NCBI GenBank assembly: GCA_028023455.1
Contig: JAQFVV010000072.1
Coordinates: 4,656,214-4,720,213, forward strand
DNA from: Epiperipatus broadwayi
Taxonomy: Eukaryota > Onychophora > Udeonychophora > Euonychophora > Peripatidae
Reading direction: 5' to 3'
Length of the DNA stretch: 64,000 bases
Shown: positions 10,469 to 21,890 of the stretch, piece by piece
Layout of the letters: the number at the start of each line of letters is the position of its first letter
How positions within the stretch are numbered: the stretch's first letter is position 1
Translations under genes and position numbers: made by a program
The notes under the pieces: model-generated
Databases searched by the model: none
What the model was told of the DNA's origin: nothing
What the model saw: only the letters and a program-made list of their open reading frames with translations

Positions 10469-11219
10469 GGGTACAATGATGAAAGTGATAGCAAGTTGAG
10501 TTGATTAAGTTTAGTTTGTAATATGGATGGTAATTCTTTATAAGAGCAGTTGGAGTCACCACAAAGAATAGTTATTCCAGGTCTGTGAAAGATTTTTGTT
10601 TGGGTAATAAGGAGTGTATTGGCTTGAGGATATTGATATGAGGTAAAATTGCTGTGGTTGATAATTTTCTTTTTGTTTCTTTAAAACACGGTATCTATGT
10701 TACCAAATAATTCTGGAATAATTAATTAATAAATTTTAAGATACTTTATTTACCTAAAATCTAGGTTCATAAAGAGTTCAAGCAATACAACAGAAACTAA
10801 AAGGTGAAAATGAAACAACAATTTCTTGCTGCTGTATGTTACAATAAATATGTTTTTTTTCTTTAACTTGGTGAAAATTAATTTAAAAATAAATGTTGTC
10901 TTCACCATTGATCACATTGTTAAAATGTTTTTACTTGAAAATCAACTGGAAACACTAGATTGGGAGGTCTTCATTTATATTGTTTATTTTAATTTAAAAA
11001 AACAAACATCCTTACATTCTTCATTTAGAGACCTCGGCACATCTGTGATAAAGAAAGGAAAGATAAGAGAGTTTAGAGTGATTTTGCATGATCTATGCAT
11101 GCTGCCAATAAATTATTTCAAAACAAAACGATGCCTTTTATTTTTGAATTTTTGTGAAGCCAAAAAGTAAACAACTATTGAGCAGATGGCTGGAATCCAA
11201 ATAAATGAGTAAGAGGTTT
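10469..11219. other. Spacer, no gene supported
   Basis: AT-rich. A 114-codon frame at 10826-11170 shows no family motif, is low-complexity and is treated as chance. Confidence 0.45.
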
Positions 11220-11499
11220 TATGTTATGCTTTTTTTATTAATTTATTGTTACTTCAAAACCAGCCAGTTCATTTTAATTTGGGTTATTGGTTTAACTTGT
11301 AATTTGTATTGACTGGAACTATCAATTATTGTTTTTATCAAAGTCAACAATACTTTCAAAGTCAACAATACTTTTACAACTGACATATTTCCTTCCTCTT
11401 TCCTTCCTTTCAAAAAAAAAAATTTAAAAAATTTAAAAGCTAACAGTAAGAATAAAAATTTCCAAACAAATCTATCAATTACAAATACCAAAAGAGGTT
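11220..11499 (+). repeat. Dispersed F repeat, left part (split by insertion)
   Basis: The words 'tttccaaacaaatct', 'tcaattacaaat' and 'aaaagaggtt' recur at about 50085-50130. The copy is interrupted after 11499 and resumes at 12537. A tandem pair of 'tcaaagtcaacaatact' lies at about 11340-11372. Non-coding. Confidence 0.5.
11487..11499 (+). repeat. Target-site duplication, left copy
   Basis: ACCAAAAGAGGTT here is repeated exactly at 12537-12549, flanking the 1,037-bp insertion. Thirteen bases fits target-primed insertion better than a classical DNA transposon with a fixed short duplication. Confidence 0.8.
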
Positions 11500-11642
11500 A
11501 TAAATAGTCAAAATAAGAGTCATAGATCACATGACCCTATTCTCTTAAGCTTGTAAGTTATAAACAATGAGGATTGCCAATTCCTAACAAGCTTTGTGTT
11601 AAATGCTTAGCCAGAGAGAGCATTTAAAATATTTGTCAGGAA

Positions 11643-11703
11643 TCCCCCCAAACCCCCGACCAGGTTTCATGCTTTGGCACTCCTCAGAGAGGTGCTAGGA
11701 TAG
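11643..11703 (-). ncRNA. Hammerhead ribozyme motif, A family, unit 1
   Basis: On the - strand: stem I strand CCTCT; core CTGAGGA; stem II GTGC, loop CAAA, GCAT; GAAA; stem III ACC, T, GGT; cleavage base C (position 11658); stem I return GGGGG. Five stem I pairs form (two G-U). Beyond an internal loop a second C-rich and G-rich pair of strands can continue the helix. All core bases are the required ones. Confidence 0.75.
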
Positions 11704-11825
11704 GTTCAGACACTAAATCTAAAAATACCAACAAAGTTATCTATTGAGTGGAAAATCTGAAATTTTCAGATACCTACATGTCTTCAAACCCAGCTATCTA
11801 ACTCAAGTAGCTATATTAGGCTGAT

Positions 11826-11891
11826 AGATCTTCAGCCATACCATATATTAGTAGTGTTAGATCTTCAGCCATACCATATATTAGTAGTGTT
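11826..11891 (+). repeat. 33-bp tandem duplication
   Basis: The unit starting AGATCTTCAGCCATACC occurs at 11826-11858 and exactly again at 11859-11891. The inverted unit of the same element has only one copy, so the duplication arose in this unit. Confidence 0.9.
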
Positions 11892-12074
11892 AGCAATATA
11901 ATATTGCATAAGACTTAAGGCAGAGACTATAAATAGTCAAAATAAAAGTCATAGATCACATGCCCCTATTCTCTTACGATTGTAAGTTATAAACAATGAG
12001 GATTGCCAATTTCTCAACAAGTTTTGTGTTAAATGTTCAGCCAGAGAGAGCATTTAAAATATCTCTGTCAGGAA

Positions 12075-12132
12075 CCCCCCAAACCCCTGACTATGGTTTC
12101 ATGCTTTGGCACTCCTCAGAGAGGTGCCAGGG
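12075..12132 (-). ncRNA. Hammerhead ribozyme motif, A family, unit 2
   Basis: Same architecture on the - strand: CCTCT, CTGAGGA, GTGC/GCAT with CAAA loop, GAAA, then AC, loop CATA, GT, cleavage base C (12089), and the stem I return AGGGG. Stem I pairs U-A, C-G, U-G, C-G, C-G. The change from G to A opposite U relative to unit 1 preserves pairing. An outer CCC/GGG helix follows after an internal loop, as in natural hammerheads with tertiary loop contacts. Confidence 0.8.
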
Positions 12133-12382
12133 TAGGTTCAGACATTAGATCTAAAAATACCAACCCAAAGTCTCTGCCTTAAGTCTTATGCAATATTATA
12201 TTGCTAAGACTACTAATATATGGTATGGCTGAAGATATATCAGCCCCATATAGCTATTTGACTTGGATAGCTGGGTTTGAAGACATGTAGGTGTCTGAAA
12301 ATTTCAGATTTTCCACTCAATAGATAACTTTTAGTTAAATGCTGGCTTTGGGTTGGTATTTTTAGATCTGGTGTCTGAACCT

Positions 12383-12450
12383 ACCCTGGCACCTCTCTGA
12401 GGAGTGCCAAAGCATGAAACCATGGTTGGGGTTTTTTTTTGGGGGGGGGG
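12383..12450 (+). ncRNA. Hammerhead ribozyme motif, A family, unit 3 (inverted)
   Basis: On the + strand: outer CCC (12384-12386), CCTCT, CTGAGGA (12397-12403), GTGC, CAAA, GCAT, GAAA (12416-12419), then CC, AT, GG, T, cleavage base T (12427) and GGGG. Stem III closes as ACC with GGT. A long T run followed by a G run replaces part of the return strand, so folding may be less good than in unit 2. Confidence 0.7.
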
Positions 12451-12536
12451 TCCTGACAGAGATATTTTAAATGCTCTCTCTGGCTAAGCATTTAACACAA
12501 AGCTTGTTAAGGAATTGGCAATCCTCATTGTTTATA

Positions 12537-12835
12537 ACCAAAAGAGGTTGTGTTTGAAATTTGTGCATCAATTTTGTAAATCAATGTTTGGTAGTATTAC
12601 GGTGATAGAAATCCAATGAAAGCTTGTAAACCTAGAATTGGCTATATTTTTTATATCTCTACAACTTCTCCCCCATCTTATATTAAAAGTTGGCAAAAAA
12701 GGGACTATCAATAGTAATGAGATTTTAGATTCCACCTTAAATTTATAAAATACATAGTATTACAATAAATCACTTTTCAAAATCCAAAGAATCTTCAATT
12801 GATTGATTTTTTTTTTTTTAAAAAAAAAAGAAAAT
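12537..12835 (+). repeat. Target-site duplication (right) and remainder of F repeat; T/A tract
   Basis: ACCAAAAGAGGTT (12537-12549) repeats 11487-11499. The following sequence continues the interrupted F repeat and has weak similarity to about 50250-50320. A T run directly followed by an A run lies at about 12807-12829 and may be the reversed poly-A tail region of the next LINE. Confidence 0.55.
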
Positions 12836-12935
12836 TTATTGACTTTGTTTATACATGAACTACATTTTTAACACAGCTTGAGAAAATTTACTCTGTATTG
12901 CTGTAGAGTGGAGTCTTGAGGTGACGGAGTAAGTT

Positions 12936-13980
12936 CTATGATTCTTCTTCTTCTATTAGGATGACTTTGGACCATGTTTCTTTATACAGCCAGTCTGGAG
13001 CTAGCATTCTGTCTCTAATGCTGATTCTCTTAATCAATGTTTTGAAGGTATCCAGGATATTGGTTGTCATATTACTGATTACATGTTTGCATCTGGTTAA
13101 CCAGATTGCAAAGGAGAGAAAGATTGAGAGTCTGATGTTTGAGAAATTTCCGTTCTTGATTGAATGTTGAATCGAAAACAAGTCTGCATTTTGTTTTTTG
13201 GCTTTATCATTGATAAATGTTTTTAGTGAGCTGAGTATCGGACAGTTATGAAAGATGTGTTGGATCGTTTCATCCTCCATAGCACATAAGTGACATCGCG
13301 AGTTAATTTTGGTAAATCCCCTTTTCCACACTAGAAAATGGCTGGTGGGTAATGAGCCCAGATTTAATTTTATACTAAAGTCTATATATTTTGGTTCTAA
13401 GAACCAATATTTTGCTTTCTTAATCATGATTCTATTGTTGAAGCCAAGAGCACTTGGGAGTGCAGTAGGAGTGTTGATCTTGGAGTTTGTAGACATCCCA
13501 ATATGACTTTTTGCTATCAAGTGTGTTTTGTGTTAGGCTAATGCAGTTGTTGACATGATTCCATATTTGTGTCATCCATATGCTGCTTTTAGGTGGTGGA
13601 GTGTCCGTGGGTGGAATAGTTAGTGTTATATCCAGGTGGGCAGATTTCAGGGAGAAGGCACGCAGTGCTGTTAATGATTTTTGCAGGTGTATTGTGGAAA
13701 CTGAGTGAAGGCCAAGGCCGTTAAGTTCTTTCGGCATTTGTGTTTTTGCAATGCTTATGGCAATGACTTTTCCTTTCCTTAGTAATTTAGAACATAGTGA
13801 GTTGATTGCCTTTTCAAAGGTTTTGGTGGGTTTAATAATTGGTAGATAATAGTTTAGTCTGGAGAACACTATTATATTGAGCAATGTAGCTTTTCCTGGA
13901 AGTGACAGTGAGATCCCAGAAAGTGATTTCACTATTTTCTTGGTTTTTTTGAGGATTGTGTTTTGGATTTCTTTGGTCAT
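12936..13980 (-). pseudogene. LINE reverse transcriptase thumb and C-terminal zinc knuckle
   Basis: Two overlapping frames (13432-13980, then 12936-13520) together cover the thumb/connection region with a 'GLGLHSV' block and the C-terminal knuckle CHLCAMEDETIQHIFHNC, a Cys-Cys-His-Cys arrangement typical of the zf-RVT region. The frame change between them marks an indel. The knuckle probably helps bind element RNA or target DNA. No catalytic residues lie here. Confidence 0.7.
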
Positions 13981-15283
13981 GGCGAATTTAGTTTGGCTAT
14001 AGGAAAACCTAAGAAGTGTTGAGGTTTTGATGTGAATATTGATTGAATTATAGTTCCAGATCTAATTTTCCATATTGGTGATTTACTGTTGTTGATTTGA
14101 AGGTTTAATTTTTTTGTATGTTTATTGATGATTTTCAGTAGTGTTTGCAGATGTGATTTATCAGGAAGGAAGATAGTGACATCATCAATGTATGAGATGT
14201 GATTAATTTGTTGTTTTAATGCTGGCACATATATACCAGGCATGTTGTGTTCAATATTCTTTAGCATTGGATTTATATATGTTATGAAACAGAGTGTAGC
14301 CAGAGGCGAGACCTGGGGGATTGAAAGATGTGGTCTGAACCCAGTAGACAATTTTTCACCTAGAGAGGTAAATATTGATCTATTTAAAAACAAATTGGCA
14401 ATTATTCTGATATACACTTGAGGCACTTGGTACTCTTGCAGTATTTGGAAGAGGATTGAAGGGATTGCTGTGTTGAATGCTGAGGAGAAGTCTAATTGGA
14501 TAACTAGGGGCTTTGACTTTCTGCTTTGTCTAATGTTCAATTATCAGGAGGAAGCATTGCATGGCTTCGATGGTTGATGAGCCTTTGCATGCATATTGAT
14601 ATGTTGATATGTGTGCGTAAAGCTGGTCTTGTATTTGATCCTTGACTAAGGATCCAATTGTTTTTATAAGCAGAGGTATCATTGAAATGGGACATAGGTT
14701 AGTAAGACAGGATGGGTTTGCTTGTTTTTTCAAAAAAGGAACCAATGCCACTGCATACAAATCTGAAATATTTTGGAAGTCACCAGCAAGCACGTCAATC
14801 ATCATCCTCAGTATTGGTATGGTGAAGTGGCTGAGGTGGAGAAGTACAAATCTGGGTATTCATGGAGTCCGGGATGTGTGCTTTCTGGGTATGCAAGTAG
14901 CTTTTGGAGTATTTGATTTTCTGTAATGTTGTGGTTGGAAGAGTTGCCTGTATCTTTCCAGGTGTTACCTGTTTTAAAATTATGATTTTGTAGTTTTTGT
15001 TTAAAGTGATTATGGATTTTGGAGAGCATTGCTGGACCACTGTAACAGTTTTGATCTACTGAGATCATCATGGTGTAGGCTGCCTCGTTGCTCCCAGTGC
15101 CCATCTGATATAACTGCGAGTCCAATCGTGCTTGTTTGCTAGCAAAATCTTGGATCTTTTTGTGGCTATATATTGAGCAAGTATCTTTTGAATGTTGTGG
15201 TATTGGATTTTGAGATCCAAGATGTCTTGTATATTGGTGTCTGTGAGGGAGAGCATACTCAACCTATGATTGATGGTGTCCAA
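13977..15283 (-). pseudogene. LINE reverse transcriptase core, frameshifted
   Basis: On the - strand the segment 14530-14805 carries the finger region (LCPISMIPLLIKTIGSLV). The segment 13977-14540 carries the palm, with the first Asp in LDFSSAFN and the catalytic pair in YIDD (about 14181-14192). The usual Q-G-x-P-L-S block reads QVSPLATL, so the Gly is lost. The linker at 14806-15283 is broken over several frames. The enzyme would copy element RNA at the target nick, but this copy cannot make it. Confidence 0.75.
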
Positions 15284-16141
15284 TTATTTTAATAGCTGAT
15301 TAGGACCTTTAGTCTTCTTAGTATGGTGGTCGATGAGTGAACTCAATATTCCTACAAATGTTGACCATGCTTGAAGAGATGGAAGTGTGAGAATTTTGAT
15401 TTTATTAAAAAGGATGTAAGCCTCAGAGAAAATCCATTCTGGAGTTGCTACTTTATTTAAGAGTCTTATGGTGCTATTATGGTTTGATTGTGTTATGGTA
15501 GAGGAGTCTAGGTGTAGTGAGATTAACATGGCCAGGTGGTCAGATAAAGGTACTAGTTGAAGTTTTGCATTTAGATTAAAGTGGAGTTCAGATGAGTAGT
15601 AGAGCAGATCTATCAGGGATTTTTTATGTTTTGTGTAGAAGGAGAAAGAGTCAGGTGGAAAGCAACCCTCCCCACAAAGGTGTTTCATTGTAAATTGGTG
15701 ATATGGCATATTAAAATCACCAAAGAAAATGATAGGTGAGGCATCAGATGAAAGTATAGAATTGATTTTGGTTATTACTGAGTGAATTAAGTCATTATCT
15801 TTCCTGAGGTAGAGATAGATGATGTTAATTGTGTTATTGGCAATGTGTATATTGATTATTAATAGCTCTTTACTGAGGTACAGAATTCTAAGTTTTTGAT
15901 AAGAAAATTTTTTATTGATTAATATAGCAACTCCAGATGAGGCCGTACTTGAGGGCAGATATCGAAACAGGCCATATTGTTGCATGATTTGTTGAATTCG
16001 GTAATCATATTGTAAGTGTAATTTTGTCTCAGATAGACATACTATGTGGAGGTTTGTTTTTTCAAGCCATCTTCTTATTGCATGGACATGCTCAAGGGAG
16101 TTGAGCCCCCTTACATTAATTCCCTCTATTTTTAGTTTCAT
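15284..16141 (-). pseudogene. LINE apurinic-type endonuclease domain (open frame)
   Basis: A 285-residue frame starting MKLKIEGINVRGLN. The endonuclease motifs are in order: Asn motif in INVRGLNS, catalytic Glu in LSETKLH, GDFNMPYHQ, and the terminal LSDHLAMLIS with its His. The block before SDH is shorter than in RTE-type enzymes, as in L1-like elements. The frame is intact for this domain but the downstream polymerase is broken, so I list it as a pseudogene. Confidence 0.75.
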
Positions 16142-16201
16142 ATTTGAGTGCTAAATGATGTGATATGAGTTGAGGTTATTCATCCGTAAGAAGCTTATCC
16201 T

Positions 16202-16783
16202 TTAGGATAGGTTGTTCATTTGGATCTTGAGTTTCTTGAGGAAAGCTATCAGAGTCTGGAGATATTGTATTTGACTGTGTTTGGTCTGGTGCACTGGTTG
16301 TATTGCTTTGATTTGAGGTAGTGGTATTTTGATATTGGCATTTTGTGAATAATGTATCCTCTGGTGTGCTTTGTTCATGGATGATTTGAGTTTCAATTGG
16401 TTTGGATCTTTTCTATTTTTTTCTTCTCTGAATGGATGCTTTGTTTGTGGTATGTTGGGAGTAAATTGATCTGTAATCTGATTCAGCGGTTAAATTATTT
16501 AATTTGTCTGACTGCGATCCAGAAGAGTCTTGAGTTTTCCTTTTATTGTTTGGAATTTGAATTCCATTTGTGTTGTATGCATGGAGTGTGTTTGTTTAGA
16601 CTCCTGTTGTTTATTTGTTATGTGTTGTGATTGCTGTGTTTCCAACCCTGATGTTCCAACAGTGATTTTGGAAAGCTGGTTTAGCATGAGTGATGATGTT
16701 TGTTGAAGGGTGTTACACACCTCCTTGTAAGCTTCTGTGAATTCAGCAGCAATATCTTGTTCTATTGTTTGTGAAGTTCCCAT
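16202..16783 (-). pseudogene. Possible LINE ORF1 remnant
   Basis: Two - strand frames (16499-16783 and 16202-16396) lie directly upstream of the endonuclease. They are rich in Gln, Thr and Ser, with heptad-like spacing of Leu/Met that could form a coiled coil, as ORF1 RNA-binding proteins do. No RNA recognition motif or CCHC knuckle is visible. The call rests mainly on position. Confidence 0.4.
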
Positions 16784-16920
16784 CTCAACTTCAATAGACA
16801 GATCTTTCTCCTCCTCTAGAACTTCATGTGCTGATGAATGTGAAGAGTGTAGTACATTTTGAGAGCTTTGATTGCATTTGTGGTTCCTAGTTTTCCTTGT
16901 ATTTTTTCATGATGTTAAAG

Positions 16921-17282
16921 CAACATTGTGTTTTAGAGAAACAAAGAGAAAATTCAATGTAGATAGCTGACTAGATTGGTACCTGAAATAATAGGAAATC
17001 TCTTCAAAAGAGTAAACTTAACATAACTGAGTATACAGAAATTTAGTGTGAGCACTTTTTCTCCAAAGAGGGACCCAGTATTCACCAATAGAACATACTA
17101 ATGATAAAAAAAGCTGCCCGTAAAATATTGTCAGCCAGCTTTTCAAGGAAATTTATTCCAAAAAACTATTTTTCATCCAATCTTAGATAAACAATGAAAT
17201 TAATGTAGATTATGATTCAATATTACTTATAAGTAGCATGGGGTAGGATTGTTATAATTATGTGGTGGACTCTTTACAGCGT
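16921..17282. other. Spacer, no gene seen
   Basis: AT-rich; no repeat or coding signal recognised. Confidence 0.45.
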
Positions 17283-17692
17283 CTAATAAACTTCATTTAA
17301 AGTTTTCAAATACACTCAATTGTAATTAATATCATACACATTAGTATATAATACAATGTTTTGAGTGCTATTATTCTCCTCTCTTCTTCAGGTGTTACTG
17401 GCCTGACCAGTAACAGGATTAGCAATAGAATAAAATATGGGGCCTTTAGATTCATGAATATTGAACTTAAGGCAATGTTCTAACCAACTAGGCTACCATC
17501 ATTGACTTAAATCCAATAGTAATGAATCTAAAGGTCCCAGTTTAAAATTACTTATTAGTATAGTTATTAATCAGAATGACAATATCTGAAAAAGAGAAGA
17601 GTAATACTACTTAAATGTTGCATTATATATTAATCTGTGTACTATTACTAACAGTTGAATGTATTTGAAGCCTTTAAATTAAATTTGAATTT
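17283..17692. repeat. Palindromic T element with internal tRNA-like segment (copy 1)
   Basis: The left arm (about 17283-17405) and right arm (about 17590-17692) are imperfect inverted repeats sharing 'caaatacattcaa', 'gttagtaatag' and 'tcttctct' type words. The middle on the - strand reads TAGCCTAGTTGGTTAGAAC, an A-box-like tRNA D arm. A second copy is at 35940-36525. The structure resembles a foldback element that captured or evolved from a tRNA-derived SINE. Confidence 0.65.
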
Positions 17693-18979
17693 TTCTATAA
17701 ATATTTAACATTTGATATTAGATGAGGGAAATAGTTCAATATATATAATTGCAATTGCAACATGAACTTTCAGTCATATAGTAGGTAGGATTGGGTTTCA
17801 ATTTATTATTGCAAAAGACTATATTCTGATACTATGACAGGATGCTTCCTTCTCAGCTAACCAACATTTGAAATCAATGCCTTCTTTCATTCTTGTTTTT
17901 CAAACATGATTTGATTCATCGCAGCCCTTAGAACCATTCTCTCTTTTTTTTTAACTTATAGATTCAATTTGCCAACTTCTCTTGCGTAACATTCTTCTAT
18001 TTTCCACACGTTGATCATCTTGTAGATGTACTGCAAATATGGATATGATTTTGATAGGTCTATGGGAATATAATAATATATTCAATGATCAATGAATTTT
18101 ACTAGCACCTAGAAGATAATAATCCCTCCTCACTTGTGCCATACCATAATATTAAATCAGTAATGTTAAATGTGAGGATATTCTCATTCCAGTCAGAAAA
18201 TAAAGCCTTTAAGAAAATACGAATGATCATTTTATTTTTGAACCTATATGCACTTATATAACCCAATTTCAAATGTCTTAGAGTGAGATCATGAATATAT
18301 TAAATTCATTCACTTTACACTCATTTCTTTTAGAAATCTTATTAGCACTTACAAAATATTAAAATTTACTTCATTTTAATATTAGATGTTAAACTATATA
18401 ACGATCAATAAATTTTTCTAGCAGAGTGTAAGATTGTACCTCTACTTAGAAGGCAGTTTACCACATTGTACATAGGTGAATGCTATCAAGATTTTATCCA
18501 AGATTCATGGATGCACTTGGCACCTTCAAAGTGTCATGAGACAGAAACCTTCCATCTTCCGCATTTTTATTTTTTTTGGATTAATATATGTTAGATAACA
18601 CCAAAAAATGGGTTTTCAAATTTTGATTAGCAAACCAATAATAGAACTAATATCCTAGCTTAACTTTCAGTATTATGTCAGAGATCATCAAATCATTTAT
18701 ATTGTAATTTTTAATTTTAATATCCATATACACAGTTCATAACTAAGAAATTCAAGTTAAGAAAATTTGAGGTAGATGTAACAATTTATCTATCGTTATA
18801 CTTCTTACTTTTACCGAGTTTAAAATGCATCCTGTAACAATACTTCATAAAACGAGTCTGTATTTTTTTTTATAGAATGATTGTCTTTCTTCTTGTTTTG
18901 TTTACTAAATATATTATTTAAATCTCAATAATATATACACTTTTTATACCAAACTTGTACAGTTCAAGTTATTAACATA
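17693..18979. other. Spacer, no gene seen
   Basis: AT-rich with short homopolymer runs. No supported gene. Confidence 0.45.
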
Positions 18980-19110
18980 GGATGTGATGTGATGTACTAT
19001 GGCTTTTCCTTAAATGGAGTCAGGAATCTCTCAGCCAGAGTAATCAATGGATGACAGAAGGCTTATTCTGGCTGGCACTGAGTGGCACTACTGTATGGAG
19101 AGTTTTGCCT
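18980..19110 (-). repeat. LINE-3 tail scrap joined to V repeat scrap
   Basis: 18980-19035 (GATGTGATGTGATG, then 'ggagtcaggaatctctcag') matches the 3' tails of the - strand LINEs at 19872 and 21900. It runs straight into 19036-19110, which matches the V repeat partly in both orientations ('gccagagtaatcaatggat', then 'agtggcactactgtatgg' reversed). This is a chimeric junction of two repeat families. Confidence 0.6.
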
Positions 19111-19177
19111 GTGTTAATAACAATTATGTGCAAGCATAATAAATGGCGATCATAATGATACAGTTCAACTTTATATG

Positions 19178-19715
19178 AGGAGGTAAAATAAACTAATAAG
19201 AAAGTATTGAAAGCATTAAGCCAGCTTTTGGCAGATTACTGCAAAAATCATAGTTCTGAATAGAAATGCACTTTTAAAAATATGCATAGCTCTGTGAGTT
19301 ACAGTGAATCCTGCACTAATAGATCAATGAGAGACACTCTGCACACATATTTATATAAAAAAGCAAAATTAAATTCTGAATACAAATCAATTTTTTTTTT
19401 ATCATGAAGCTACAGGACACACCTTTTCTTTCTCCAATGTAATAACAATATGTGTCAAGAGGAATGATAGGAAAAGAAAATATAAAATAGTTTGGGCTAT
19501 TATAAGAAATCCTCATTAATAGAAAAAATTTTTGTGTCCCATTATCAAAAAATGGAACATCTAATTTACATACTGAGCCTGATTCACATATTGAACTTCA
19601 CTATATATGCATATTTTTAATGATGCATTTCTATTCAGCACTATAATTCTGGCAATAATCTACTGAATGCTGGCTTAATGCTTTTAATACTTTCTTATTA
19701 GTTTATTTTACCTTT
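19178..19715. repeat. Inverted repeat with ~110-bp arms
   Basis: The arm about 19178-19290 is the reverse complement of about 19605-19715; shared words are 'aaactaataagaaagta', 'gcattaagccagc' and 'gaatagaaatgca'. The roughly 310 bp between them are AT-rich with no gene. Confidence 0.75.
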
Positions 19716-20179
19716 TCATATTAACTTGAACAATAGGAAGCATATAAATATATATAACAATTTATCATAATCAGGTCAGCAGAAACATATTATTCAGCAA
19801 TAATAACAAATGATATTGATGTCAGTTGATTATAATCACGTCAAGAGACAAACATCATTTCAACCTTCCCAGAGTGATGTGATGTGATGCACTGGGACTT
19901 GTCCTTAAATGAAGTCAGGAATCTCTCAGCAACTATGCCTAGAGAAACCTATTAGCCACTTTACCTTCCCTTTCCATTCCCACCCTATGTTTTCCCATAA
20001 TCTGCTTCATCCCATTTTCACAACATAATCTTTGTCAACTCTATGGCCTTTATATCTAAATCCCCCTTATCTTTTCCCAAACCCAGCATAAAAACCTATA
20101 ACCCACTTTCCGTATAATCACTTTATTCATATTTATTTTTCCATAACTTTATTATTTGTACCCTGCTTTCAAGCATTTA

Positions 20180-20601
20180 CATTCAATTAACAGGTGCCTA
20201 ATATTTTCTCTACCTTCCTTACACAGCTTTCAGACTAAATCATTCATATTTCTCCATTTACATTTATATTCCCTTGTTGCTAAAGATCTCATTTGAGCCT
20301 TAAACAGTAAGCTACTTTCCTTGCTATTATCATAAATTAACTCGCACCCAATATTCTGTTTACTTCTATAAATATTTAAACTATTTTTACTCTCCATACT
20401 AACCCTCCATCTTTCCAACCCCCTATTCTTTATTATTGCATCTATTCTTCTATCCCATTCTTTAACACTAAAATACTCAACAATTCTCCTAACACAATCT
20501 TCCCACCTTTTGTATAAGTACACTGACATAAATTTTTTATCTAAATCTTCTGTATAACACATTATGTTTTGCACCCATCTTGATGTCTGCCCTTTATTCA
20601 A
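20180..20601 (-). pseudogene. LINE-3 C-terminal region with zinc knuckle
   Basis: A 123-codon frame (20230-20601) ends at a stop just before a KLCKEG block; the following codons carry a further Cys-rich stretch. The homologous part of the neighbouring copy reads CKLCKEGIENIRYLLLQC, a Cys-Cys-His/Tyr-Cys knuckle. Here a premature stop separates the knuckle from the body. Confidence 0.6.
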
Positions 20602-20727
20602 ATCTCAATTAAATACTATTTTAGCTATTCTTTTATTATCCATAAGCTGTAATCTACTGAACATTTTCATTTTGCTTTTTGCATCTCTCATATGTAAACT
20701 TGACCATCCCATTTCTCCTTGAATTGC

Positions 20728-21297
20728 CTACTTTGCCATCCACCCTTCTGCATCAAATGCATGTCTTCCTACTTCTCCTTGTGCTTTTTCTAAGCAATCT
20801 AATACCCCTTTACTAACACATAATGCATCATTACCATATGTTAACCCTGCTACTCCACTCTCTTCCACATAGAAGAACGTTGTTAATTTCTTTATCAATC
20901 CCTTTTTTTTCTTTGCTTCATTTATCAATTTTTTCTCCCATTCATCCAAGCAATTTCTCTGATTACTTAAAATGATTTCCAAATAGTTATATCTATTCAC
21001 TGCACTTAACTTTATATCCCCCAATAAAAATTCTTTGTCTTCTCTTTCTCCAATATTAATCATCATTACTTTTGATTTTTCTTCACTAAATTTAATTCCT
21101 ATCTCTTTACCCATCTTCACAGATGTCATCAGCATAACTTCCATATTTTTCTTTCTTTCTTCACACAAAAAAACATCATCTACAAATAAAAGACCCAACA
21201 ACAGGTATACTCCCTTGCCACCTATTAATGATATTTCTACCCCTCTTCCTAGTTTTTCTATTGCTCTCTCCATTTCTCTCAAATATAACAAAAACAA
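20728..21297 (-). pseudogene. LINE-3 reverse transcriptase palm and thumb
   Basis: A 189-codon frame with the catalytic pair in LLFVDDVFLCEE (codons near 21175-21190) and the downstream 'IKFSEEKSKVMMI' and 'YNYLEIILS' blocks that mark palm and thumb of LINE polymerases. The first catalytic Asp region lies in broken sequence upstream (21300-21660). Confidence 0.7.
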
Positions 21298-21662
21298 AAT
21301 AGGTTACAGAGGACATCTTTATAGTCCCACTCCATTTTTAACTTTAAATGATTCTATATTCCTTAATTGTTATGTGTAGTAATTATTTTCATATAATTAT
21401 TTAATCATATCCCCTAAAGCTCCATCCATTCCCAAATTTACTAAACTTGCCCATAATCTACTTTTATTTACTCTATCATATGCCACTATCAAAACCAGAT
21501 ATAACTGTCTACCTGTATTCCTACTCATATTCATAAGTTGTGTAACAACAAACTATCTTCTATATACCTATCTGATCGAAAACCTCATTGCATTTCTCCC
21601 ACTATATTATTTTCTTCCATCCATTTTGCAACCCTTCCACCACTATATATGAGAAAACTTTA

Positions 21663-21890
21663 CTACACTGATGTTACCACTATTGGTCTATAATTGTTTA
21701 GCTTTCTATGATTCTTACTCTTCTCTTTAAATAATAGCCTTACTCTTGTATTACTCCAACTACCTGGAAATTCTCTCTTCTGTGCCATCTTATTAAAACA
21801 TGGTAATAGTTTTAATTTTGTCTTCTGCCCTAAATTCATAACCATCTCTGCTGCCCATCCATCCAAACCTCTTGCATTTCCATCTTTCAA
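21663..21890 (-). pseudogene. LINE-3 reverse transcriptase finger region
   Basis: A 75-codon frame with GNARGLDGWAAEMV, RVRLLFKEKSKNHRKLNNYRPI, the template-grip finger blocks that precede the palm. It ends at a stop after VTSV and the frame is then broken. Confidence 0.65.

Larger units (their letters stand above)
11500..12536. mobile_element. Retrozyme-like insertion: dimeric plus inverted ~430-bp unit with three hammerheads
   Basis: The insertion consists of a full unit (11500-about 11928), a second direct copy that stops near 12165, and a near-complete inverted unit (about 12170-12536). The start ATAAATAGTC recurs at 11929, giving a 429-bp period. Each unit contains one hammerhead motif; the two direct units place theirs on the - strand and the inverted unit on the + strand. 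The two - strand cleavage positions are 431 bases apart, so self-cleavage of a dimeric transcript would release one unit. There is no coding capacity. Known animal parallels are small non-autonomous retrozymes and the terminal repeats of Penelope-like elements. The identity of the mobilising enzyme is inference. Confidence 0.75.
12836..16920 (-). mobile_element. Decayed L1/Tx1-type LINE
   Basis: Read from right to left the element gives an ORF1-like remnant, an endonuclease, a reverse transcriptase and a C-terminal zinc-knuckle, in the order expected of two-ORF LINEs. Coding is split over several frames by frameshifts. A truncated relative of similar type lies on the + strand at 40230-41200. 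Assignment to the L1/Tx1 side is from motif order and the CHLC-type knuckle; a tree could change it. Confidence 0.75.

Noticed and set aside
10826-11170. 114-codon frame
   Set aside because: Phe/Asn/Lys-rich chance frame without motif in AT-rich DNA.
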